Notes under the pieces: generated by a model
Told to the model about the DNA's origin: nothing
The model's input: the letters and a program-made list of their open reading frames with translations, nothing else
Databases searched by the model: none
Part shown: positions 53,840-62,457 of the stretch, piece after piece
How positions within the stretch are numbered: position 1 is the stretch's first letter
How the letters are laid out: each line of letters begins with the position of its first letter
From: Alcaligenes ammonioxydans
GTDB lineage: Bacteria; Pseudomonadota; Gammaproteobacteria; Burkholderiales; Burkholderiaceae_B
Assembly: GCF_019343455.1 (NCBI RefSeq)
Contig: NZ_CP049362.1
Location: 372,001 to 436,000 of the forward strand
Direction of reading: 5' to 3'
Length of the DNA: 64,000 bases
Made by a program: the position numbers and the translations under genes

Positions 53840-53914
53840 GTATCGCTGAGTTAAACGACAACTTGCGGAGCGATCAGGCAGCAATCTGCCCACTATAAAC
53901 CGCTAAAGCGTCGC
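53840..53914 (+). promoter_or_regulatory. SAM-II-like riboswitch candidate in the metK leader, with an extra hairpin
   Basis: P1 ATCGCT / AGCGAT (53842-53847 with 53869-53874), GAGTT in the GATTT position (53848-53852), CTTGC (53862-53866), ATAAA (53895-53899) and GCTAAAG (53902-53908). The pseudoknot CGAC (53856-53859) pairs with GTCG (53910-53913). Compared with the metX aptamer, a hairpin GGCAG-CAAT-CTGCC (53877-53890) is inserted between P1 and ATAAA. It begins at the predicted transcription start and ends about 95 bases before the metK GTG. Confidence 0.6.
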
Positions 53915-54010
53915 GCCCCGTCTATCGTATCCACATCGCTGGCTTCGAGGTGCAACGCAGTTTGTTCAACCTCGTGCTGATTATCAGCCCTTATCCAAGG
54001 AAGCTACGCT

Positions 54011-55174
54011 GTGAACCACAACGACTTTCTCTTTACGTCCGAATCCGTCTCTGAAGGGCACCCCGACAAGGTTGCCGACCAGATTTCCGACGCCATCCTG
54101 GACGCGATTTTCGAGCAGGACCCGCAAGCGCGTGTTGCCGCTGAAACCCTGTGCAATACCGGCCTGGTGGTGCTGGCCGGCGAGATCACGACCCACGCCA
54201 ACGTGGACTACATCCAGGTAGCCCGTGACACCATCAAGCGCATTGGCTATGACAATGGCGACTACGGCATCGATTACAAATCCTGCGCGGTTCTGGTGGC
54301 CTATGACAAGCAATCGCCCGATATCGCCCAGGGCGTGGACCGTAGCCCTGAAGAGCTGCTGAACCAGGGTGCCGGCGACCAGGGCCTGATGTTTGGCTAT
54401 GCCTGCGACGAAACCCCTGATCTGATGCCTGCTCCGATCTGGTATGCCCACCGTCTGGTGCAACGCCAAAGCGAGCTGCGCAAAGATGGTCGTCTGCCCT
54501 GGTTGCGCCCGGATGCCAAGTCCCAGGTTACCTTCCGCTATGTGGATGGCCATCCTGCCGAAGTGGACACCGTGGTGCTGTCCACCCAGCACGCGCCTGA
54601 AATGTCCCAGAAGGACATTCACGAAGCGGTCATTGAGCACATCATTCGTCCATGCTTCCCATCGGATCTGTTGACCGAGAAAACCCGCTTCCTGGTGAAC
54701 CCCACCGGCAAGTTCGTGATTGGTGGTCCTCAAGGCGATTGCGGTCTGACTGGCCGCAAGATCATTGTGGACACCTACGGCGGTGCCTGCCCGCACGGTG
54801 GCGGTGCCTTCTCCGGCAAGGACCCCTCCAAGGTGGACCGTTCCGCGGCCTACGCGGCGCGTTACGTGGCCAAGAATATTGTGGCCGCCGGTCTGGCGCG
54901 TCAGTGCCAGGTGCAGTTGAGCTACGCCATTGGCGTGGCCGAGCCAATCAACATCACCATTTACACCGAAGGCACGGGTGTGATTCCGGATACCGAAATC
55001 GCCAAGCTGGTGCGCCAGCATTTTGACCTGCGCCCACGCGGCATTATTGACATGCTGGATCTGCAGCGTCCCATCTACTCCAAGACAGCCGCCTATGGTC
55101 ACTTCGGCCGCAGCGAGCCTGAGTTCAGCTGGGAGGCCACGGACAAGGCGCAGATTTTGCGTCAGGCCATCTAA
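54011..55174 (+). CDS. metK: S-adenosylmethionine synthetase
   Basis: Makes SAM from methionine and ATP. 387 residues, normal length. [20 protein letters not shown] opens the ATP site, with [45 protein letters not shown] (P-loop-like) and [19 protein letters not shown] following. GTG start with AAGGAAG 8 bases upstream. The 237-base divergent region to the acyltransferase genes holds a SAM-II-like leader. Confidence 0.96.
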   Translation: MNHNDFLFTSESVSEGHPDKVADQISDAILDAIFEQDPQARVAAETLCNTGLVVLAGEITTHANVDYIQVARDTIKRIGYDNGDYGIDYKSCAVLVAYDKQSPDIAQGVDRSPEELLNQGAGDQGLMFGYACDETPDLMPAPIWYAHRLVQRQSELRKDGRLPWLRPDAKSQVTFRYVDGHPAEVDTVVLSTQHAPEMSQKDIHEAVIEHIIRPCFPSDLLTEKTRFLVNPTGKFVIGGPQGDCGLTGRKIIVDTYGGACPHGGGAFSGKDPSKVDRSAAYAARYVAKNIVAAGLARQCQVQLSYAIGVAEPINITIYTEGTGVIPDTEIAKLVRQHFDLRPRGIIDMLDLQRPIYSKTAAYGHFGRSEPEFSWEATDKAQILRQAI

Positions 55175-55540
55175 GCCTTTTGGGCGAACAGGCAAAGGCC
55201 GCATGAGCGGCGCTTTGCAGACGTAGTATCGCGTTGTGGGTTCCCGATCCGGGTGCCCGCAACGTGGGCTGAGGCGGGCCAGACTCGGACTCAGACAAAG
55301 AAATGATGTTTTTTACCAGTGAGGCTGTCTTCCCAAGAGGAGCCAAACAGGTACAATCACCAACAGTAAATTGCCATCCTCGAGGGGCGTTGCGACAAGA
55401 CACTGATCTTGCCAGGCTCGGGGTATGGATAGGTGGTATCCACCTTGGAGAACGACGCTCACCACGACCCGCATGGCGGGCTGCTGGTGAGATTCATTTG
55501 CTCTCCGTGCAGTCCGCGTGCCGTATAACGGAGCCCGACT
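55175..55540. other. metK-ahcY intergenic region
   Basis: 366 bases: a hairpin GCAAAG-GCCGC-ATGA-GCGGC-CTTTGC (55192-55218, no T run) after metK, a TACAAT -10-like box at 55352-55357, and the SAH riboswitch with its expression platform. No gene is supported. Confidence 0.65.
55376..55491 (+). promoter_or_regulatory. SAH riboswitch of ahcY with expression platform
   Basis: Aptamer: TCGAG (55380-55384) pairs with CTCGG (55417-55421); GGGCGT (55385-55390) pairs with ACGCTC (55455-55460); conserved TGCGAC and GCCAGG lie between; small hairpins AAGA/TCTT and GGATA/TATCC. Platform: CTCACCA (55458-55464) can instead pair with TGGTGAG (55485-55491) around CCCGC-ATG-GCGGG. It shares CTC with the aptamer, so SAH binding should break this hairpin and raise ahcY expression. 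Confidence 0.88.
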
Positions 55541-56938
55541 GTGACTTTTACCGATTACAAAATTGCCGATATTTCCTTGGCTGAATGGGGCCGCCGCGAG
55601 CTGACCATTGCCGAGACCGAAATGCCTGGCCTGATGGCCACCCGCGAGGAATTTGCCGCCTCGCAGCCCCTGAAGGGCGCACGCATTGCCGGCAGTTTGC
55701 ACATGACCATTCAAACCGGGGTGCTGATTGAAACCCTGACGGCTCTGGGCGCTGAAGTGCGCTGGGCCTCGTGCAATATCTTTTCCACGCAAGATCACGC
55801 TGCTGCGGCCATTGCCGCCTCCGGTGTGCCCGTGTTCGCCGTCAAGGGTGAAACCTTGGAAGAGTACTGGCAGTACGCCCACGACATTTTTGACTGGCCC
55901 GGCGAACAGGCCAACATGATTCTGGACGATGGTGGCGACGCCACCCTGTTGCTGCATCTGGGCGCCCGTGCTGAAAAAGATCTGTCCGTTCTGGACAATC
56001 CCGGCAGCGAAGAAGAGCGCGTCATGTTCGCCTCCATCCGCGCCCGTCTGCAAAACGACAAAACCTGGTATTCCACCCGCCTGGCCCAAATCAAGGGTGT
56101 GACTGAAGAGACCACCACAGGCGTGCACCGTCTGTACCAGATGGCCAAGAAAGGTGAGCTGGCTTTCCCTGCCATCAACGTGAACGACTCGGTGACCAAG
56201 TCCAAGTTCGACAACCTGTATGGCTGCCGCGAGTCCCTGGTGGACGGCATCAAGCGTGCCACGGACGTGATGGTTGCCGGCAAGATCGCGGTGGTGTGTG
56301 GCTTTGGCGACGTGGGCAAAGGGTGTGCGCAAGCGTTGGCTGCCTTGCGCGCCCAGGTTTGGGTCACCGAAGTGGACCCCATCTGCGCCCTGCAGGCCTC
56401 GATGGAAGGCTACCGCGTGGTAACCATGGAAGAAGCTGCCGACAAAGCAGACATCTTCGTGACCGCGACAGGCAACTACCATGTCATCGACCGCTCGCAC
56501 ATGGAACGCATGAAAGATCAGGCCATCGTGTGCAATATCGGTCACTTTGACAATGAAATCGATGTGGCCTCGGTGGAAGACCTGGAGTGGGAAGAGATCA
56601 AGCCCCAAGTCGATCACATTATTTTCCCCGACGGCAAGCGCATCATCCTGTTGGCCAAAGGTCGTTTGGTGAACCTGGGCTGCGCAACTGGGCACCCCTC
56701 GTTTGTGATGTCGGCGTCGTTCACGAACCAGACCATTGCACAAATTGAATTGTTCACCCGTGGCGAGCACTACGAAGCAGGTAAAGTATATGTACTGCCC
56801 AAGCACCTGGACGAGAAAGTAGCTCGCTTGCACCTGAAGAAACTGGGTGTGAACCTGACTACCTTATCCCAGGCGCAGGCAGATTACATCAACGTGCCTG
56901 TGCAAGGGCCCTTTAAGGCTGAGCACTACCGCTACTAA
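55541..56938 (+). CDS. ahcY: S-adenosylhomocysteine hydrolase
   Basis: Splits S-adenosylhomocysteine into adenosine and homocysteine, relieving methyltransferase inhibition. 465 residues; the size and the insert after [15 protein letters not shown] mark the long bacterial/plant form. [32 protein letters not shown] fold [16 protein letters not shown] and GHFDNEIDV are present, and the end PFKAEHYRY is invariant. GTG start with ACGGAG 9 bases upstream. Controlled by an SAH riboswitch. Confidence 0.97.
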   Translation: MTFTDYKIADISLAEWGRRELTIAETEMPGLMATREEFAASQPLKGARIAGSLHMTIQTGVLIETLTALGAEVRWASCNIFSTQDHAAAAIAASGVPVFAVKGETLEEYWQYAHDIFDWPGEQANMILDDGGDATLLLHLGARAEKDLSVLDNPGSEEERVMFASIRARLQNDKTWYSTRLAQIKGVTEETTTGVHRLYQMAKKGELAFPAINVNDSVTKSKFDNLYGCRESLVDGIKRATDVMVAGKIAVVCGFGDVGKGCAQALAALRAQVWVTEVDPICALQASMEGYRVVTMEEAADKADIFVTATGNYHVIDRSHMERMKDQAIVCNIGHFDNEIDVASVEDLEWEEIKPQVDHIIFPDGKRIILLAKGRLVNLGCATGHPSFVMSASFTNQTIAQIELFTRGEHYEAGKVYVLPKHLDEKVARLHLKKLGVNLTTLSQAQADYINVPVQGPFKAEHYRY

Positions 56939-56980
56939 AACACACCGGCGTCTTCGGACGCCTGTTCTTGGAGCCCTATC

Positions 56981-57319
56981 ATGACTTTGCTACTTGTCTG
57001 GATCCTGAATGCTGTTGCTTTGCTGGTTGTTGCCTACATCCTGCCCGGTATTACCGTGGCCTCGTTTGGCTCAGCCCTGATTGCGGCGCTGGTATTGGGC
57101 TTGCTCAATACGTTGGTCAAACCTTTGCTGATTGTGCTGACCTTACCCATTACCATTGTGACCTTGGGTTTGTTCCTTCTGGTACTGAATGCCTTGGTGT
57201 TCTGGTTTGCCGGTTCCATTCTCAAAGGGTTTCAGGTTGAAGGATTCTGGTGGGCGGTGATTGGGGCGATCGTCTACAGCCTGGTTTCCGGGCTGCTGTC
57301 GGGATTGTTAATTAAATGA
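56981..57319 (+). CDS. phage holin family (YvlD/DUF360-type) membrane protein
   Basis: 112 residues with four hydrophobic helices. LVLGLLNTLVKPLLIVLTLPITIVTLGLFLLVLNAL (core LLNTLVKPLLIVLTLPITIV) is the signature of this small family of unknown function. It lies between ahcY and metF, overlapping metF by 4 bases (ATGA), an arrangement common in betaproteobacteria, so it is co-expressed with the methyl cycle. It is not a phage gene here. Confidence 0.88.
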   Translation: MTLLLVWILNAVALLVVAYILPGITVASFGSALIAALVLGLLNTLVKPLLIVLTLPITIVTLGLFLLVLNALVFWFAGSILKGFQVEGFWWAVIGAIVYSLVSGLLSGLLIK

Positions 57320-58155
57320 GCAAGAAGCAAACCTTGAGCCTGGAGTTTTTCCCGCCGCGCGATAGCGCGGCGCAGGAAAAACTGGTGCGCACTGCCAAGA
57401 CCCTGATGGGCTTGAATCCGGCCTATGTCAGCATGACGTTTGGAGCCGGTGGCTCCACACGTGCTGGTACGGTCGATGCGGTGGCATTGCTGCAAAACCT
57501 GGGCTTGGATGTGGCACCGCACCTGTCGTGCATCGGTACGGCTCCGGCCCAGTTGGGCGAGATGCTCGATACCTACCGCGATCAGGGCATACGCCGTATT
57601 GTTGCCTTGCGCGGCGACTTGCCCTCGGGCATGGGCGGTGACACGGGTGAGCTGCGCTATGCCAGTGATCTTGTGTCCTTCATTCGAGAGCACTATGGCG
57701 AACACTTTCACATCGAAGTGGCTGCCTACCCTGAAATGCATCCGCAGGCCACCAGCCTTGAGGAAGACCTGGGTCACTTTGTGAACAAGGTCAAGGCCGG
57801 GGCGCATGGCGCGATCACCCAGTACTTCTTCAACCCGGATGCCTACTTCAGTTTTGTGGAGCGGGCCCAGGCTCAAGGTGTCACCATTCCGATCACGCCG
57901 GGCATCATGCCCATTACCAACTCGTCTCAGTTGCTGCGTTTTTCGACCATGTGCGGTGCGGAAGTGCCACGCTGGATTCGTTTGCGACTGGCCGATTTTG
58001 GTGATGATCGGGCATCGATTCGCGCTTTCGGGATCGATGTGGTGACGCGCTTGTGTCAGGATCTGCTCGATGGCGGGGCGCCGGGTATACACATGTACAC
58101 CCTGAACGGGGCCGATGCCAGCATGGCTATCTTGCCGAATCTGACTTGGCGTTAA
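57316..58155 (+). CDS. metF: methylenetetrahydrofolate reductase
   Basis: Reduces 5,10-methylene-THF to 5-methyl-THF, supplying the methyl group for methionine. 279 residues, TIM barrel with FAD. LEFFPPRDSAAQEKL (Glu at the active site), YVSMTFGAGGSTRAGT, RRIVALRGDLPSG, QYFFNPDAYF and PGIMPITNSSQLLRF are family signatures. Last gene of the ahcY-metF run; strong terminator behind. Confidence 0.95.
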   Translation: MSKKQTLSLEFFPPRDSAAQEKLVRTAKTLMGLNPAYVSMTFGAGGSTRAGTVDAVALLQNLGLDVAPHLSCIGTAPAQLGEMLDTYRDQGIRRIVALRGDLPSGMGGDTGELRYASDLVSFIREHYGEHFHIEVAAYPEMHPQATSLEEDLGHFVNKVKAGAHGAITQYFFNPDAYFSFVERAQAQGVTIPITPGIMPITNSSQLLRFSTMCGAEVPRWIRLRLADFGDDRASIRAFGIDVVTRLCQDLLDGGAPGIHMYTLNGADASMAILPNLTWR

Positions 58156-58169
58156 GTTCTCCAGCATCA

Positions 58170-58204
58170 AAAAAAACCCGCCAGATGGATTTGGCGGGTT
58201 TTTC
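58170..58204. terminator. bidirectional terminator after metF
   Basis: Stem AACCCGCCA / TGGCGGGTT, with A7 to the left and T5 to the right. Confidence 0.85.
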
Positions 58205-58294
58205 ATGACCCGGCTCAATGGCTCACACCGAGCGTTGCGTCATACGATGCGCGGCGCGGGGGGGCCGGCAAAGCCGGGTTGGCGAACCAGGTGC

Positions 58295-58924
58295 TTATAG
58301 CTGCGGTGCAGGTACGGCCCAGCCTTTGTCGGTCAGCACACTGTCCAGCCGTTGGTCGTGGGGGGCGGGCTGATAAGGCAGGCCCGACAGGTCGCCCACT
58401 GCCCAGGCAATACCAATGCTGGTAAAGGCATGGTTTTGCGCTTTTAGCGCCGCCAGGGTCCGGTCGTAGTACCCTTTTCCATACCCTAGGCGGTCGCCTT
58501 GGCGGGTGTAGCCCAAAGTAGGGACCAGGACAATGTCCGGTTGCAGGGTTTGGGAGGAGCTCGGGATTTCTATGCCGTAGCGCCCTTTTTCCATTTTCGT
58601 CTCGGGTGTCCACTGAACAAAGCTCAGGGGAGCGTCCGCTTCTTTGACGACAGGAAGACAGACATTGAGGCCTTCTTCTTCCACCCATTGAACCAGCAAA
58701 GGGCGCAGGTCCGGTTCGTCGGCCATTGGCCAGAAAGCTGCAATGGTGGTGGGTTCGGCACGGCCTTGTTCACGCAGGCGAGTGCGGTTGGTGGCCAGCC
58801 AGGTGAACAGGCGGCCCCGGATCAGCAGGGCACCCCGGTTGGTGTCAATGGAGGGCTGCCCGGCTCGCAGGTCTTTTAGTCGCGTGCGCAGCGCGGCTGC
58901 GTTATGCTCTACGTTCTGAATCAT
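58295..58924 (-). CDS. 5-formyltetrahydrofolate cyclo-ligase
   Basis: Recycles 5-formyl-THF to 5,10-methenyl-THF with ATP. 209 residues from ATG 58924; a longer frame to 59116 lies inside the divergent transglycosylase gene and is rejected. LRTRLKDLRAG, IAAFWPMADEPDLRPLL, PDIVLVPTLGYTRQGDRLGYGKGYYDR (core RLGYGKGYYDR) are typical. Divergent from slt with 25 bases between the starts. Functionally linked to the folate step of metF nearby. Confidence 0.92.
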   Translation of the reverse strand: MIQNVEHNAAALRTRLKDLRAGQPSIDTNRGALLIRGRLFTWLATNRTRLREQGRAEPTTIAAFWPMADEPDLRPLLVQWVEEEGLNVCLPVVKEADAPLSFVQWTPETKMEKGRYGIEIPSSSQTLQPDIVLVPTLGYTRQGDRLGYGKGYYDRTLAALKAQNHAFTSIGIAWAVGDLSGLPYQPAPHDQRLDSVLTDKGWAVPAPQL

Positions 58925-58949
58925 GGGTGATTTTCTAAAGGCCGTCACT

Positions 58950-61052
58950 ATGGGTATCAACCAGCTAAAGTACCAGAAAACACCAGCTTGGGGCATGGCC
59001 GGCGCGCTTCCACGTCCGTCCTTGAGCGCCCTGGTGGTGTTCGCACTGGGTTTGGTCGGCTGTGCGGGTTCGCCCTCGCCGCAGGCCCAGACCCATTCCC
59101 CCGAAGCGACAATCACGAATCAAGCCGTACTTGTGCAGCCTGCCAAAGAGGCGGTACGGCGCTGGGATCGCGTCCCGCCTGTTCCGCCGGTGGCACGCCA
59201 GGCGCTGATCGACGCGCGGCAAGCCATGCAGGCCAAGCGCTGGAGTGCGCTTGACGCCCTGGCCCCCGTGGCAGCAGACGATCCCGTCCTGGGTTCCTAT
59301 GCCCAATACTGGCGGCTGCGTCGCCTGTTACAGGACTCGACCACGCCGGTGCCAGACGAGCAAGTCCGTTTGTTTTTGGCCGGCAATCAAGACGAATACC
59401 TGGAAAATCGCCTGAAGTCTGATTGGATCGTGGCGGCAGCACGGGCAGGTAACTATGCGCTGGTGCGTGAACTGGCGCCCGTGCATGCGCCCAGCTCGGC
59501 GGTGAAGTGCGCCGTGGCGACAGCCCGGAACGTGGCCGGAGAGTCGGTCGATGTCGACGATCTGCTGGCTTCTTTTGCGCCCAGCCAGGCTTGCTGGTCC
59601 GCGCTGGATCAACTGTACGCCCGCAAAGTGATCAGCAAGAATCAGGTCCGTGACCTGATGCGGGACGCGCTTGAAAACAACCGTACTGCTCAGGCCCGAC
59701 GCCTAGCGGCAATTATTTTCACCGCGCCGCAGATGAAGGATTACACCGCCTTGATGGCCTCGCCACAAAAATGGCTCGACCGTAATGTGAACAATAGTTC
59801 GGTCAATCCCGAACTGGTGTCGCTGGCCTTGTCTCGCCTGGCCCGCGGTCAGCGGGATTCGGCAGCAGCCTATATCGATCGCACCTGGGCGGGCAAGATT
59901 CCCCAGGAAAACCTGAATTGGGTCTGGGGCCAGTTTGGTCTGGTCAGTGCCTTGCGGGTGGAGGATGATGCGGCCAAATGGTATCGCCGCTCCGGTCGTA
60001 CCCCCATGACGGATTACAACAACGCCTGGCAAGTGCGCGCCGAGTTGCGTCAGGCCACGATCGACTGGAAGCAGGTGGCTGCAGCCATCGATAAAATGAA
60101 TGATGCGCAAAAGGCGGAGCCGGTTTGGGTGTACTGGTCAGGACGTGCGCATGCGGCCTTGGGACATAAAGACAAGGCTCGTGCCCTGTTTCAGTCCATT
60201 GTGGGAGACCTGGGTTTTTATGGGCAACTGGCAACCGAGGAGTTGGGGCTGACCCCGTCCTTGCCGGCGCAACCGCAGCCTTTGACGCCTCTGGATATGC
60301 AAGATGCTCGTACCAATGCGGGTCTGTTGCGCGCGGTGGAGCTGTTCAAGCTGGGCTGGCGTCCTGAAGCGGTTCCTGAGTGGAATTTCGCTTTGCGCGG
60401 CATGAACGACAGGCAGTTGCGTGCGGCGGCCGAATTTGCTCGCGAGCAGCATATTTACGATCGGGTGGTCAACACGTCCTTGTTGACCAAGAACGAGATC
60501 GACTTCAGCCAGCGTTTTATTGCTCCTTTCGAGGGGCGCGTGACCGAGCAGGCCAAATCCATCAATCTGGACCCAGCCTGGGTGTATGGTCTGATTCGTC
60601 AGGAATCGCGCTTTATTACCGATGCCCGCTCGGGTGTGGGGGCGTCGGGCCTGATGCAATTGATGCCCGCCACCGCCAAATGGGTGGCCAACAAGATTGA
60701 TATGCACGATTTCTCGCCGGCACGGGTGAATGAGTTCGAGGTAAACACGGTATTGGGTACCAACTACCTGAACATGGTTCTGGGTCAACTGGGCGGGTCA
60801 CAGGTATTGGCCTCGGCAGGTTATAACGCGGGACCTGGCCGTCCCATTCAATGGCGTTCGCGTCTGAATGGGTCGGTTGAAGGGGCCATTTTTGCGGAAA
60901 CTATCCCCTTTACCGAGACACGCCTGTACGTGAAAAATGTGCTGTCCAACGCGAACTACTACGCCATGATGTTCAGTGGCCGGCCTCATTCGCTGAAGGA
61001 TCGCCTGGGTGTTATTGCTCCTGGCGGAACGACGACGGCGTCCTTGCCTTGA
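58950..61052 (+). CDS. slt: soluble lytic murein transglycosylase (Slt70 type)
   Basis: Cleaves peptidoglycan glycan strands to anhydro-muropeptides. 700 residues from ATG 58950 (AAGG 9 bases upstream; ATG 58923 is possible). The N-terminus has a lipoprotein-like signal (VVFALGLVGC, lipobox Cys). A long helical U-ring follows (about 80-500), then the catalytic domain with Glu in GLIRQESRFITDARSGVGASGLMQLMP (core IRQESRF.. GASGLMQLMPATA) and GYNAGPGR. The AmpG-like permease at 23932 could import its products. Its stop overlaps the cca start. Confidence 0.92.
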   Translation: MGINQLKYQKTPAWGMAGALPRPSLSALVVFALGLVGCAGSPSPQAQTHSPEATITNQAVLVQPAKEAVRRWDRVPPVPPVARQALIDARQAMQAKRWSALDALAPVAADDPVLGSYAQYWRLRRLLQDSTTPVPDEQVRLFLAGNQDEYLENRLKSDWIVAAARAGNYALVRELAPVHAPSSAVKCAVATARNVAGESVDVDDLLASFAPSQACWSALDQLYARKVISKNQVRDLMRDALENNRTAQARRLAAIIFTAPQMKDYTALMASPQKWLDRNVNNSSVNPELVSLALSRLARGQRDSAAAYIDRTWAGKIPQENLNWVWGQFGLVSALRVEDDAAKWYRRSGRTPMTDYNNAWQVRAELRQATIDWKQVAAAIDKMNDAQKAEPVWVYWSGRAHAALGHKDKARALFQSIVGDLGFYGQLATEELGLTPSLPAQPQPLTPLDMQDARTNAGLLRAVELFKLGWRPEAVPEWNFALRGMNDRQLRAAAEFAREQHIYDRVVNTSLLTKNEIDFSQRFIAPFEGRVTEQAKSINLDPAWVYGLIRQESRFITDARSGVGASGLMQLMPATAKWVANKIDMHDFSPARVNEFEVNTVLGTNYLNMVLGQLGGSQVLASAGYNAGPGRPIQWRSRLNGSVEGAIFAETIPFTETRLYVKNVLSNANYYAMMFSGRPHSLKDRLGVIAPGGTTTASLP

Positions 61053-62209
61053 TGATGGCCTGCTCCATGCTTGATGACAGACAACGTGCAGCCCTGGCGG
61101 CCCTGATGGGGCCGCCAGATCCGCTGCTGGCGGGCTTGCAGGTGTATGTAGTCGGCGGCGCGGTGCGTGACGCCTTGCTCGGTTTGCCGGCCGGCGACAA
61201 GGACTGGGTGGTGGTGGGCGCCCGACCCGAAGACATGGCTGCGCGCGGCTTTGTCCCGGTAGGCGGCGATTTTCCTGTGTTTTTGAATCCTCACAGCAAA
61301 GAAGAGTTCGCGCTGGCCCGGACTGAGCGCAAATCAGGTCGCGGCTACAAAGGCTTTACTTTCTACACGGGTACCGATGTCAGTCTGGCCGATGATTTGC
61401 GTCGTCGGGATCTGACCATCAATGCCATGGCGGTGGATGCAGCGGGCAATCTGCATGATCCTCTTAATGGGCTGGCAGATTTGCAGGCCCGCTTGTTCCG
61501 GCATGTTGGCACCGCTTTTAGTGAAGATCCCGTGCGCCTGTTACGCCTGGCACGCTTTGCTGCGCGCTTTGTCCAGTTCACGGTGGCTGATGATACCTGG
61601 GCCTTGGCGCGCGAGCTGGTGGAGCACGGCGAGGTTGACGAGCTCGTGCCCGAGCGTGTTTACCTGGAGGTGGCCAAGGGCCTGTCTGCCAGTCAGCCTG
61701 CCCGGATGTTTGAGGTGCTTCAGGAGGTGGGGGCGTTGGAGCGGATCATGCCCGCCCTGACCTACAACGAGCATGTCGGTCAGCAGGTTCAGATCGCCCG
61801 AGATCGGCAGTTGGATCTGGCAGGATGCTTTGCCGTGCTGTGCCATGTTTCCGAGACGCCCGCACAGGTTGCTGAGCAGATACGTGCACCGTCTGAATGG
61901 CGTGACCAAGCCCGTTTATTGCCCGTTCTTTTAAGTAGTCCAGCCTTGTTGCAGCCCCGCTCGCAGCCAGAGTTCGCCTTGCAGGTCATGGAGTCTTTGG
62001 ATGCTTTGCGTAAGCCTGATCGTTTCCAGCAACTGATTCAGGCCGCTGCCTGTTTGAAGGCCGTTCCCGAGCAGGATTGGGACACCTTGCGTCAGATTAT
62101 GGCCAGTGTGGATGCAGGGGCTGTTGCTGCGCAACACAAGGCTGAACCTGGCAAAATCCGGGAGGCAGTGCGCGCTGCCAGACTGGCGGCCCTGGAGCAG
62201 TCGCTTTAG
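61052..62209 (+). CDS. cca: CCA tRNA nucleotidyltransferase with degenerate HD region
   Basis: Adds or repairs the CCA end of tRNAs. 385 residues. Catalytic head: VYVVGGAVRDALLGLPAGDKDWVVVG with the metal Asp pair in GDKDW; RRRDLTINAMAVD; EDPVRLLRLARFAARF. The C-terminal HD-phosphohydrolase motif present in E. coli CCA (LCHDLGKG) reads LCHVSETP here and the following His-rich segment is deleted, so phosphatase and phosphodiesterase activities are probably absent. ATG 61052 overlaps the slt stop (TGATG). Confidence 0.92.
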   Translation: MMACSMLDDRQRAALAALMGPPDPLLAGLQVYVVGGAVRDALLGLPAGDKDWVVVGARPEDMAARGFVPVGGDFPVFLNPHSKEEFALARTERKSGRGYKGFTFYTGTDVSLADDLRRRDLTINAMAVDAAGNLHDPLNGLADLQARLFRHVGTAFSEDPVRLLRLARFAARFVQFTVADDTWALARELVEHGEVDELVPERVYLEVAKGLSASQPARMFEVLQEVGALERIMPALTYNEHVGQQVQIARDRQLDLAGCFAVLCHVSETPAQVAEQIRAPSEWRDQARLLPVLLSSPALLQPRSQPEFALQVMESLDALRKPDRFQQLIQAAACLKAVPEQDWDTLRQIMASVDAGAVAAQHKAEPGKIREAVRAARLAALEQSL

Positions 62210-62279
62210 CGTTCCTTCGCTACAGGCCGTGTGCAGGTTCCCGCATTGGCCGATGCAGCCCATCGATCGCTTAACTCGT

Positions 62280-62302
62280 CACCTTGTCTTCGCGACAAGG
62301 TG
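62280..62302. terminator. hairpin downstream of cca
   Basis: Stem CACCTTGTC / GACAAGGTG with a TTCGC loop, 70 bases after the cca stop, but no T run. The rest of the 248-base gap before the convergent methyltransferase shows nothing coding. Confidence 0.4.
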
Positions 62303-62457
62303 AAGGGTGATCCGCAGAATCACAGTCGTACTGCAGCCAAAGGACGGTTGGGCGCGCTTAACGGACGCTCAAGATGGCAGGGTCGATATCTTGCCATTTC
62401 ATGGGCAGGGGTCCCGCCCCTGGGCAAGCGGCTTTCAGGGCTCGACAGGCAATGTGT

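Noticed and set aside
56981..57319. Prophage remnant suggested by the holin-like protein
   Set aside because: This small membrane family is a stable chromosomal neighbour of ahcY and metF; no other phage gene is nearby.
62210..62457. Several GC-rich inverted repeats between cca and the MidA-like gene
   Set aside because: Apart from the 9-bp hairpin at 62280 they are short and lack features of a terminator, REP element or RNA gene that I can support.
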